NCBI GenBank assembly: GCA_002310235.1
Contig: DBYO01000030.1
Coordinates: forward strand, 55,016 to 94,650
Direction: 5' to 3'
DNA from: Bacteroidales bacterium UBA1184
Lineage (GTDB): Bacteria > Bacteroidota > Bacteroidia > Bacteroidales > ML635J-15
Length of the DNA stretch: 39,635 bases
This document shows positions 33,601 to 39,635 of this stretch, one piece after another. Numbering within the stretch: the first letter of the stretch is position 1; every line of letters begins with the position of its first letter. A program made the position numbers and the translations under genes. A model generated the notes under the pieces. That model saw only the letters and a list, made by a program, of their open reading frames with translations. It had not been told where the DNA came from and searched no databases.

Positions 33601-34827
33601 GATGGAAGTGGCGACTATGTGCAGAATATAACTGCATCAAATGGTTGCGACAGCGTTGTTACGCTGCATCTAACGATAAACCAGCCCGTGACTGAGCTTG
33701 TCGAAGCCGAGGCTTGCAATTCATATGTATGGAATGGTACAACCTATACCGAGAGTGGCGATTATACGCATACTTTCACCGCCGCAAATGGCTGCGATTC
33801 GGTTGTAACCCTGCAGTTGACAATAAACGAATCTCCGCGTCGCGAATTTAGCGCAGTTTCGTGCGGTAGTTATGTATGGAACAATCATACCTACAGTGAA
33901 TCTGGAAATTATGTACAGACAATTTCATCAGATAGCGGTTGTGACAGTATTGTTACATTGCTTCTTACCATAAATCAGCCGTTGACTTATCAATTCGAAG
34001 CCACTGCTTGCGAATCATACGAGTGGAACGGAGAACCATTTACAGCAAGTGGTAACTATCAGCGGACTTTCACCGCTGCCAATGGTTGCGATTCGGTAGT
34101 TACATTGCATTTGACAATAAATCATCCGACCACAGCTGACATCACGGTTTCTGCTTGCGAATCCTACGAATGGAACGGAGAAACTTATACCGAAAGCGGT
34201 GATTACGAACGGACTTACACATTGGCAAATGGTTGTGATTCGGTTGTAACATTGCATTTGGCAATTAACCAGCCAGTGGCTGAGCTAGTCGAAGCCGAGG
34301 CTTGCAATTTATATGTATGGAATGGAACGACATATACCGAAACTGGTACTTATACAGGATCATTCACTGGTGCCAATGGATGCGACAGCATTGTTACATT
34401 GCACCTTACTATTAATGAATCGGTAACATACGAATTCGACACATCTGCAAATGAATCCTTCGTATGGAATGGTGAAACATTTACCGAAACCGGCAATTAT
34501 ACACGGACATTTACTGCTGCAAATGGTTGTGATTCAATCGTCACCTTGCATTTGAATGTTGTTACTGGAATCTCGGAATCAGAAATGCAGATAAACATTT
34601 TCCCGAATCCGGCTAACGACATTCTGAACATTACATCATCAGAGCAAATTTCTGAAATAGAAATTGTAAATGCTTTGGGACAGATTGTAAAGCGCATGGA
34701 CGTGAATGCCGACAATGCGGTTTGCGATGTGGAAGATTTGACAAGCGGGGTGTATGTGGTGAGAATCCGCACCATCAATTTGTCGAATACGGCTGTGATT
34801 CTTCAAAAGAAATTCGTAAAGGAATAA
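30670..34827 (+). CDS. Large repetitive surface protein: 9 FN3-like modules, eight 49-residue repeats, T9SS type A domain
   Basis: Secreted protein of 1385 residues, probably a surface adhesin or stalk. Signal peptide 1-20. Residues 22-906 hold nine FN3-like modules, each ending in YGTxYYWRV-type strands. Modules 1-4 repeat about every 95 residues with WNSITG...YILEWDTVSSFSS. Modules 5-8 repeat every ~103 with a TNTDTYIYKY insert and DTSGWSATW. Module 9 is divergent. Residues 907-1298 are eight repeats of exactly 49 residues (CGSYVWNGTTYTESGDY...ANGCDSVVTLHLTIN), each with two Cys except the last, which lacks the first. From 1299 comes a type A sorting domain (INIFPNPANDILNI...). No catalytic motif. 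Preceded by its own promoter and followed by a strong terminator, so monocistronic. Confidence 0.93.
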   Translation: MKKTLIFSVLLLLFAIDSMALNAPTLSSPSDGTIYTTSVKPTVSWNSVSGANKYILDWDTVSSFSSSKFRTFSTTYTYVNLTALSYGTTYYWRVRAVNESANDTSDYSAVRNFTTCSGPTLDYPNDGMIYSTTVKPTLYWNEITGVGSYILEWDTVSSFSSTLFNTFTTSSTYVNVNGLRYGTKYYWRVKATNSNDSDTSSYSAVRSFTTCSAPILSSPNNDMVYTSVVRPTVSWNTITGVGSYILEWDTVSSFSSPIFSSFTTSSTSVNINALQYGTKYYWRVKATNSNDSDTSSYSEVRNFTTCSAPILSSPSNGMVYTTMVRPSVSWNSITGAGSYILEWDTVPSFSSTIFRTYTTSSTSIYINGLRYSTKYYWRVKATNSNDSDTSSYSEVRNFTTAGTVTLSSPTNNPSPTGRFYSRQYLRWNTLPGSSEYLIQIDTTSDFSSSVLRNISVSTSNTNTDSYWEKCVYDLYYGTMYYWRVCAISSVDTTDWSETWQFHTRDDVVLSFPSDTSANGTYFTRQEFRWENSLGSKSYILQLDTVPSFDSGLLQSIDVSSSTTNTDTYIYKYISDMRYGTMYYWRVCSANAVDTSGWSATWRFHTTDWVALYYLPNDTSSTVGYYTRQELEWQNSKGSKSYILQLDTVPSFDSGLLRSIDVSSTTTNTDTYIYKYVSDMRYGTMYYWRVCAINNADTSGWSATWQFHTVDWVVLDSPSNNSTGLAVSSRTLYWKNSLGSSSYIVQVDTTTNFNSELLRNLSVSSSTTSTETYKSTSITNMLYGTTYYWRVCAVNAADTSGWSSVWRFTTAYQLTTAPTLVSPENGSTEIQPSGVDLVWNPLDNVTGYRYQVSTDNTFATLYRSGTTVNTTATCYLNYGTTYYWRVQCYNASGNSVWSQVWSFDTQSCELTGETAVEACGSYVWRGTTYTESGDYDFTKHLSNGCDSIITLHLTINQSSEREFSHIACGSYIWNGVTYDGSGDYVQNITASNGCDSVVTLHLTINQPVTELVEAEACNSYVWNGTTYTESGDYTHTFTAANGCDSVVTLQLTINESPRREFSAVSCGSYVWNNHTYSESGNYVQTISSDSGCDSIVTLLLTINQPLTYQFEATACESYEWNGEPFTASGNYQRTFTAANGCDSVVTLHLTINHPTTADITVSACESYEWNGETYTESGDYERTYTLANGCDSVVTLHLAINQPVAELVEAEACNLYVWNGTTYTETGTYTGSFTGANGCDSIVTLHLTINESVTYEFDTSANESFVWNGETFTETGNYTRTFTAANGCDSIVTLHLNVVTGISESEMQINIFPNPANDILNITSSEQISEIEIVNALGQIVKRMDVNADNAVCDVEDLTSGVYVVRIRTINLSNTAVILQKKFVKE
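30733..33387 (+). repeat. Nine FN3-like module repeats within the surface protein
   Basis: Two subclasses. Modules 1-4 have a 285-base period (for example the ACAAAGTATTATTGGCG stretches starting near 31216, 31501 and 31786). Modules 5-8 have a 309-base period, with 51 identical bases shared between 32268-32318 and 32577-32627. The near-identity at DNA level points to recent duplication. Confidence 0.9.
33388..34563 (+). repeat. Eight tandem 147-base (49-residue) repeats
   Basis: Exactly 8 x 147 bases with no indel. Consensus core: Cys at position 12, SYxWNGxTYTxSGxY, then ANGCDS(V/I)VTLHLTIN with Cys38. Repeats 3 and 7 share the unusual leader ELVEAEACN, suggesting a four-repeat block duplication. 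Confidence 0.93.
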
Positions 34828-34845
34828 GTCTAAATGCAGATATAC

Positions 34846-34883
34846 AATTAGGGGATGGTTATTGCCATCCCCTAATTTTTTTT
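34846..34883 (+). terminator. Terminator of the large repeat protein gene
   Basis: Perfect 13-base stem AATTAGGGGATGG / CCATCCCCTAATT with a 6-base loop and a T8 tail; may also serve gpmI from the other side. Confidence 0.93.
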
Positions 34884-34899
34884 ATTATGAATAGCTTTT

Positions 34900-36429
34900 T
34901 TAAAACAACGCCTTTCCTGTCATTTCCTTTGGCTGCTCTATGCCCATAAGTTTCAGGATTGTTGGGGCGACGTCGGCTAAGATGCCGTCGTTCAGGGATT
35001 TTACCTTGTCGGAAATGGCAATGCAGGGAACTGGGTTGAGCGAATGGGCGGTGTTTGGCGAACCGTCGGGATTGACGGCGTTGTCGGCGTTGCCGTGGTC
35101 GGCGATGATGATAACATCGTAGCCGTTGTTGCGGGCGGCGGCAACCACTTCGCCTATGCACTTGTCAACATCTTCGACGGCTTCCCAGATTGCCTTGTAA
35201 ACGCCTGTGTGTCCAACCATATCGCCGTTGGCAAAATTGACGACAATGAGGTTGTGCTCGTTCTTGTTGATTTCGGCAACAAGGTTGTCCTTGACGATGA
35301 ATGCGCTCATTTCGGGCTGCAGGTCGTAGGTGGCAACTTTGGGCGAGGGGATGAGTATGCGCTTTTCTCCGTCAAATTCGGTTTCGCGGCCACCGTTGAA
35401 AAAGAAGGTCACATGTGCGTACTTTTCTGTTTCAGCTATGCGCAGTTGCTTCAGTCCGTTGCGCGAAACTATCTCGCCGAGAGTATTTTGCGGATATTCC
35501 TTGCCGTAGATAACATTCACGCCCTTGAAATTCTCGTCGTAGCAGGTCATTGTGTAGTACTTTAGCGGAATGGTGTGCATTCCTTCCTCTGGGAATTCCT
35601 GCTGGGTAAGGGCGGTGGTTATCTGGCGAAGCCTGTCGGTGCGGAAGTTGAAGCAGATTACAACATCATCGGGCTGGATTGTCGTGAGCGGATTGCCGTT
35701 GCCGTCAACCATTACTATCGGCTTTATGAATTCATCGGTAACGCCTTCGTCGTACGACTTCTGCATCGAAGCAAGTATATCTGTCGATTTTTCGCCTATA
35801 CCGCTGACCATCAAGTCGTAGCCAAGCTTTATGCGGTTCCAGCGCTTGTCGCGGTCCATAGTGTAGTAGCGACCTACGAGCGATGCCAATTTTACAGCCG
35901 ACTTGGTTTCCGACATATAATCGACAATTCCCTTTACAAAGCCGATTCCACTCTTGGGGTCGGTGTCGCGGCCGTCGGTGAGGGCGTGGACGAAGGTCTG
36001 CTTGCAACCTTTCATATCCGACATCTTTATCAGTGCTTCGAGGTGCTTGTCGGATGAGTGTACGCCACCGTTTGAGACAAGTCCGAGCAGATGCACCTGC
36101 TTGCCGTTCTTCAAGGCATAGTCGAAGGCTTCGTTGAGCTTTTCGTTCTTGAAGAAGTCACCGTTTGCTATGGCGTTGTTGATACGACCGTAGTCCTGAT
36201 ACACGATGCGCCCGGCACCGATGTTGAGGTGACCAACTTCCGAATTACCCATCTGACCATCGGGCAGACCGACATTCTCACCGCAGGCAAGAAGCTGCGA
36301 ATGAGGATATTGTTTTAGAAAATTGTGGTAGTTTATTGTGTTTGCCGAGTCAATTACGTCGGCCTTGTCGTGCTTTCCGATTCCCCATCCGTCGAGTATC
36401 ATGAGGATGGCTTTCTTGTTTTCGTTCAT
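34900..36429 (-). CDS. gpmI: 2,3-bisphosphoglycerate-independent phosphoglycerate mutase
   Basis: Glycolytic Mn-dependent mutase interconverting 3- and 2-phosphoglycerate; 509 residues, normal. Alkaline-phosphatase-type metal ligands: Asp13 (ILDGWG), catalytic Ser63 (GNSEVGHLNIGAGR), VHALTDGRDTDP, VNFANGDMVGHTG and IIADHGNAD. The upstream EamA gene on the same strand ends 86 bases away. A weak TATCTTCG (36455-36462) is one mismatch from the -7 consensus. Confidence 0.97.
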   Translation of the reverse strand: MNENKKAILMILDGWGIGKHDKADVIDSANTINYHNFLKQYPHSQLLACGENVGLPDGQMGNSEVGHLNIGAGRIVYQDYGRINNAIANGDFFKNEKLNEAFDYALKNGKQVHLLGLVSNGGVHSSDKHLEALIKMSDMKGCKQTFVHALTDGRDTDPKSGIGFVKGIVDYMSETKSAVKLASLVGRYYTMDRDKRWNRIKLGYDLMVSGIGEKSTDILASMQKSYDEGVTDEFIKPIVMVDGNGNPLTTIQPDDVVICFNFRTDRLRQITTALTQQEFPEEGMHTIPLKYYTMTCYDENFKGVNVIYGKEYPQNTLGEIVSRNGLKQLRIAETEKYAHVTFFFNGGRETEFDGEKRILIPSPKVATYDLQPEMSAFIVKDNLVAEINKNEHNLIVVNFANGDMVGHTGVYKAIWEAVEDVDKCIGEVVAAARNNGYDVIIIADHGNADNAVNPDGSPNTAHSLNPVPCIAISDKVKSLNDGILADVAPTILKLMGIEQPKEMTGKALF

Positions 36430-36515
36430 CTGTTTGAGTGTTTAAAATAACTTGCGAAGATACGAATTTTATTTGAGATTCGTTCCTAATTTTCGGATTT
36501 TGTTGGAAGTGCAAG

Positions 36516-37409
36516 TTACTTGTTGCTTTTCCGTCTTGCCTGAGCAATAAACACACCGCTCAGAACTACTACGATGCCTATAATTTTCTGTGCGGTAATC
36601 TCTTCGCCAAGCAGTAGTGCTGATAAGAAAAGCGTGAAGACAGGAATCAGGTTGGTAAAGATGTTGGCTCGTGCGATGGGAATGTAACGCAGTGTGTATG
36701 TGTAGCATACGAAAGCTGCCGCCGAAGCGAAAATACCTAGTTCGATTATCGGCAGAATGGAATCCCATACGAAGCCAGCCTGCATGATGTTGTCCTTTTC
36801 GAAAATAAGCACAAGCGGTAGGAACATTAACGATCCAATGAGGTTCTGGTAGAACGTTATTGTAAACACCGAATATTCTTCGGGGATTTTCTTTACGGCA
36901 ACAGTATAGCCCAAAGTGGCAAGTATTGCAACACCAAGCAGCATAAGACCTTCGGGTGAAACCTGCATGTTGAGGTTGAGGTCAAATGTCATGATAGCCA
37001 CGCCGATAACCGACAGCACTATACCTACGATGTTGAGCTTCGAGATTCTCTCCTTAAGGAAAATGTAGGCTACAATCGGGGTGAAAAGCGGAATTGTACC
37101 GATGATAATTCCCGCCGTCGAGGCATCAACTTTTGTAAGTCCGTTGGTTTCGCCAAGGAAGTAAAGGAAGGGCTCGAAAAAGGCAAGCACAATGAATAGC
37201 GGCAAATGTCTGAGCTTTATCTTTATGCGTTTCCTTGCGACAAGTAGTACAAGCAACAGTATCACCGATGCTACTATTGTTCGTAAGTATATGATTGTTA
37301 TAGGATTGTAGTTTACAAGCGCACGCTTCGCCCAGATGAACGAGAACGACCAGAACAGCATCGCTATTATCAGCAGGGGGTATATTATCAGAGGCGAATC
37401 CTTTTTCAT
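36516..37409 (-). CDS. EamA/DMT-family transporter
   Basis: Inner-membrane transporter of 297 residues with ten predicted helices in two EamA repeats. Visible features: AMLFWSFSFIWAKRALVNYNP in helix 1, DASTAGIIIGTIPLFTPIVAYIFLKE closing repeat 1, and ANIFTNLIPVFTLFLSALLLGEEIT in repeat 2. Substrate unknown. I chose the ATG at 37409 rather than 37436, because the promoter (37414-37443) ends 4 bases before it, implying a leaderless mRNA. Not closely similar to the other EamA protein at 15434-16330. Confidence 0.92.
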   Translation of the reverse strand: MKKDSPLIIYPLLIIAMLFWSFSFIWAKRALVNYNPITIIYLRTIVASVILLLVLLVARKRIKIKLRHLPLFIVLAFFEPFLYFLGETNGLTKVDASTAGIIIGTIPLFTPIVAYIFLKERISKLNIVGIVLSVIGVAIMTFDLNLNMQVSPEGLMLLGVAILATLGYTVAVKKIPEEYSVFTITFYQNLIGSLMFLPLVLIFEKDNIMQAGFVWDSILPIIELGIFASAAAFVCYTYTLRYIPIARANIFTNLIPVFTLFLSALLLGEEITAQKIIGIVVVLSGVFIAQARRKSNK

Positions 37410-37413
37410 GGCG

Positions 37414-37443
37414 CAAAAATAATGGATAATTGGCAATTGACAA
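37414..37443 (-). promoter_or_regulatory. Promoter abutting the EamA start codon
   Basis: TATTTTTG (37414-37421) and TTG (37441-37443), 19 bases apart, on the minus strand. The -7 element ends only 4 bases before the ATG at 37409. Confidence 0.7.
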
Positions 37444-37520
37444 TCTTCAAATCTTCAAATCTTCAACCTTTAGCTCAACGTAACCAAATCACCAAATCTT
37501 CAAATCATCAAATTTTCAAA
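37442..37520. repeat. Octamer tandem repeat tract
   Basis: Three perfect AATCTTCA units (37442-37465), then, after 20 unrelated bases, four period-8 variants of AAATCWTC (37486-37517). It lies between two divergent genes and begins at the -33 element of the EamA promoter. Confidence 0.75.
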
Positions 37521-37543
37521 CTAAAAAATAGGAATAGTTTTTG

Positions 37544-37551
37544 TAATTTTG
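37544..37551 (+). promoter_or_regulatory. -7 element for the HEYGH membrane protein
   Basis: TAATTTTG, 21 bases before the ATG at 37573. Confidence 0.5.
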
Positions 37552-37572
37552 ATTGTATCAGATTTGTCTAGT

Positions 37573-38022
37573 ATGAATGTGCTGAAAAAAATATTATGCA
37601 TTCTGTGCCAGTGGACATGGGGCATCGTGCAGAATATTATTGGTCTGCTGGTTTTCGTTGTGATGCTAAGAAACAAACGTTCTGTTTTCAGGTGTGCTGT
37701 TGTGACGCATTGGAAACATCCATACAGCATGGGTTGCGGCATGTTCATTTTTATGGGTGATCACGGCTATTCGTACTACTCCGACGAGAAAAACGCGAAG
37801 ATAAACCATGATGTCCTTGTGCATGAGTACGGACATACTGTACAGTCGCTAATCTTGGGGCCAATGTTTGTGCTCGTGATAGCTATTCCATCGCTATTGT
37901 GGGCTTCGCTAACGTATTTTTGCAAGCTGAGACAAAGAAAAGGCTTGTCGTACTATTGGCTTTACTGCGAGAAATGGGCGAATGTGCTTGGCGACAAGGT
38001 GTGCGAAAATATTCGGCAATAG
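37573..38022 (+). CDS. Small membrane protein with HEYGH metalloprotease-like motif
   Basis: Integral membrane protein of 149 residues with hydrophobic segments about 14-32 and 92-115. Between them is VLVHEYGHTVQSLILGP, an HExxH zinc-site motif (His84, Glu85, His88) at the mouth of the second membrane segment. A later SYYWLYCEKWANVLG offers Glu133 as a possible third ligand. The layout matches a small conserved family in gut Bacteroidetes and Firmicutes whose activity is not established. I chose the ATG at 37573, after the -7 element; an upstream TTG at 37549 would overlap it. Monocistronic. Confidence 0.75.
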   Translation: MNVLKKILCILCQWTWGIVQNIIGLLVFVVMLRNKRSVFRCAVVTHWKHPYSMGCGMFIFMGDHGYSYYSDEKNAKINHDVLVHEYGHTVQSLILGPMFVLVIAIPSLLWASLTYFCKLRQRKGLSYYWLYCEKWANVLGDKVCENIRQ

Positions 38023-38024
38023 AT

Positions 38025-38052
38025 AAAAAAAGCGTTGCCCTATGGACAACGC
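38025..38052 (-). terminator. Terminator of the nrdD-nrdG transcript
   Basis: Stem GCGTTG / CAACGC extended by CC/GG with one bulged base, followed on the minus strand by a T-run (38025-38031). Lies about 30 bases past the nrdG stop. Confidence 0.8.
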
Positions 38053-38082
38053 ATATATGAAATATATCTTGAATAATTGCTT

Positions 38083-38544
38083 TTAGATGACTTTTCTCCA
38101 GAATCTGTTGGTGATGTCAATAGGTTTGGTGTTTTTGATTTTGTACATCCTCTGGTTGGTCGTCTTTTTGTCCAAACCACCGTACTTTGGATTGTAAGGA
38201 CCAAGTTTCAGATACTGGAAAGGCGTAATGTCCTTAGGGAAATTTTGTTTTCCAGAATACCAAGCAACTTTTTTGTCGAATGTCTTGTGGACATATTCGG
38301 CCATCTTTATGACTTCGTCCTGATTGGCATCGCCGCCCATGAAACAGAAGCAAGTTATGCACTTGTTGTACTTCGAAATCATGTTCGATATGGTTTCCTC
38401 GTCAAGCCGGTTGCCGATGTCCTTGCAGAGGTGCGGACTATGGCAGCCAGGACAATGGTTCGGGCAGTTGCTAAGGTTTACAGCCAAAGTAACTTCATCG
38501 GGAACTTCCTGGAATACAATGTCGTAATTGTAATATTTTAGCAT
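38083..38544 (-). CDS. nrdG: Anaerobic ribonucleotide reductase activating protein
   Basis: Radical-SAM enzyme that installs the glycyl radical on NrdD; 153 residues, typical length. The cluster motif is CPNHCPGC (Cys27, Cys31, Cys34; CxxxCxxC), followed by HSPHLC. Later segments CFMGGDANQDEV and KVAWYSGK fit the family. The ATG overlaps the nrdD stop region by 7 bases, so it is cotranslated with nrdD. Confidence 0.96.
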   Translation of the reverse strand: MLKYYNYDIVFQEVPDEVTLAVNLSNCPNHCPGCHSPHLCKDIGNRLDEETISNMISKYNKCITCFCFMGGDANQDEVIKMAEYVHKTFDKKVAWYSGKQNFPKDITPFQYLKLGPYNPKYGGLDKKTTNQRMYKIKNTKPIDITNRFWRKVI

Positions 38545-39635
38545 TCTTCTGCCTCCTTCAACTTATTGTCGTAATATCTTCTGTGAGCTTCTTCCTGACG
38601 TGCTTCCGAGAAGTTGCTTACACGCTTCATGTATCCGATAATTCTTGTCAGATAATCAACATCTGTGCTTCCGCATTCCGGACAAGTCTTCAAGTAGCGC
38701 TTGTCGATATGACCGCACTTGTTGCAGACAGTATTCGGGATGTTGAACGTGAAGTAGTTGCAGCCTTCAATTGCAGCAATCTTCAGCAACTGGCGGTACT
38801 GAGCCTTGCTTAAGTGTTCCTCGAGGTTTACGTGTAGAGCCGAACCTCCAGTGAGGTGCTCGATGTATTCCTTGCCGTGCAAGCGGAACTTGTCGATAGT
38901 GTTGATTTCCTTGTCTTCTACAACGAAGAAATAGCTATTGTAGCAGTCACGCGGTACGAAATAACCGTCTTCCTTGTCCCATTTTGCGTGCTTTACACCA
39001 ACATTTTCGGCAGGAATCATTTCGCAGTTGAACATGAGTTCCTTTGTGCGGTACTTCTTGTTGTAGGTTTCGATAAGTCCGAGTACGTTCTTTACATAGT
39101 TGCGGTACTGAGCATTGTCGCTGATTTCCATTCCGAGGTATTCGGCCGATTCAACAAGACCGTTTACACCTATGGTAAGGTACTGTCTGCTTATGTTTAT
39201 GAAGCCGGCATCGAACAATGGGAGCATACCCTTGTTGAGCAAATACTTGAGGTTTTCGTTGTAAGCGGTCTGAACCTTGTGCATAAGGTCAACAACTTCT
39301 TCGATGAAGCTGAGGAAAGGCATCTTTTCCTTCTTTTCGTACTGTATGCAACGGTTGAGGTTGATAGTAAGTACGCTCTTCGAACCTGTAGAAACACCAC
39401 CAGCACCGAGAGTATAGCTGAATTCGTTGTCGGTGATTTCGTTGCGCAGACGGCAGCAACTGCTCAATGAGTCGGCATTGTCGCTGATGTAGGTGAAGAA
39501 GGAGTGACCTTCGGAGTACATTTCGGCAGTGAAATCGCCGTATTCTTTGTCGCGTACGTCACCGTCTTCCGAAAGTAGAGCCATAGTTTCTACAGGGAAG
39601 GTGAGAACTGTCTTTGTACGTTCCTTGTTGAACCA
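38538..39635 (-). CDS. nrdD: Anaerobic ribonucleoside-triphosphate reductase (N-terminal part outside window)
   Basis: Class III ribonucleotide reductase, a glycyl-radical enzyme making dNTPs without oxygen. The frame is open to the right edge (17 more codons beyond the first Met at 39584, starting WFNKERTK), so the N-terminus, with any ATP cone, is missing. Visible: TKTVLTFPVET, SYTLGAGGVSTGSKSVLTINLNR, HLTGGSALHVNLEEHLSK, the C-terminal zinc site CNKC / CPECG, and the glycyl-radical loop RIIGYMKRVSNFS. The operon nrdD-nrdG ends at the terminator near 38030. Confidence 0.96.
   Translation of the reverse strand, partial: WFNKERTKTVLTFPVETMALLSEDGDVRDKEYGDFTAEMYSEGHSFFTYISDNADSLSSCCRLRNEITDNEFSYTLGAGGVSTGSKSVLTINLNRCIQYEKKEKMPFLSFIEEVVDLMHKVQTAYNENLKYLLNKGMLPLFDAGFINISRQYLTIGVNGLVESAEYLGMEISDNAQYRNYVKNVLGLIETYNKKYRTKELMFNCEMIPAENVGVKHAKWDKEDGYFVPRDCYNSYFFVVEDKEINTIDKFRLHGKEYIEHLTGGSALHVNLEEHLSKAQYRQLLKIAAIEGCNYFTFNIPNTVCNKCGHIDKRYLKTCPECGSTDVDYLTRIIGYMKRVSNFSEARQEEAHRRYYDNKLKEAEEC

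Noticed and set aside
30733..34563. CRISPR-like spaced repeats
   Set aside because: Periods are 285, 309 and 147 bases, in frame, and encode protein modules; no cas genes.

Overview
This window looks like chromosomal DNA from an anaerobic member of the Bacteroidetes, probably order Bacteroidales. Three secreted proteins end in type IX secretion (T9SS) sorting domains. Several lipoproteins have Bacteroidetes-style lipoboxes. Promoter-like TAnnTTTG (-7) elements lie close upstream of many genes, usually without a Shine-Dalgarno sequence. Oxygen-sensitive enzymes flank the window: indolepyruvate:ferredoxin oxidoreductase on the left and anaerobic ribonucleotide reductase on the right. Both end genes are cut by the window edges. 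I see no tRNA, rRNA, CRISPR array, prophage or transposase.

Layout, left to right. 1-2.1 kb: iorA (5'-truncated) and iorB, ending at a terminator shared with convergent aspS. 2.2-7.1 kb: aspS, then a divergent operon of HEAT-like protein, TPR sensor kinase and LuxR-type response regulator. 7.1-7.5 kb: a gene-free stretch with a candidate small RNA. 7.5-10 kb: ychF-hisS operon. 10-12.5 kb: a secreted FN3 protein with a T9SS type B domain, then mnmD. 12.5-15.1 kb: a second candidate small RNA, a SIMPL-domain protein, a lipoprotein and a TraB/GumN protein. 15.2-15.4 kb: an intergenic palindromic element. 15.4-20.7 kb: an EamA transporter facing a tight rel / SirB1-like / trkA operon. 20.9-26.7 kb, all on the plus strand: aat-tilS, a secreted protein of unknown function, a phosphohexomutase, a small Cys-rich membrane protein and a lipoprotein. 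26.7-30.4 kb: a lipoprotein / T9SS subtilase / xseA operon joined by ATGA overlaps. 30.7-34.8 kb: a 1385-residue repetitive surface protein. 34.9-39.6 kb: gpmI, a second EamA transporter, a membrane protein with an HEYGH motif, and nrdG-nrdD.

Most of the window is housekeeping: tRNA charging and modification, the stringent response, potassium uptake, glycolysis, nucleotide reduction and exonuclease VII. The accessory content is the cell-surface set. The most distinctive items are the large repeat protein (nine FN3-like modules, then eight 49-residue repeats), the lipoprotein-subtilase-exonuclease operon, two promoter-plus-terminator units with no reading frame, and promoter elements so close to start codons that several mRNAs are probably leaderless. 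I found no clear novel defence or mobile system.
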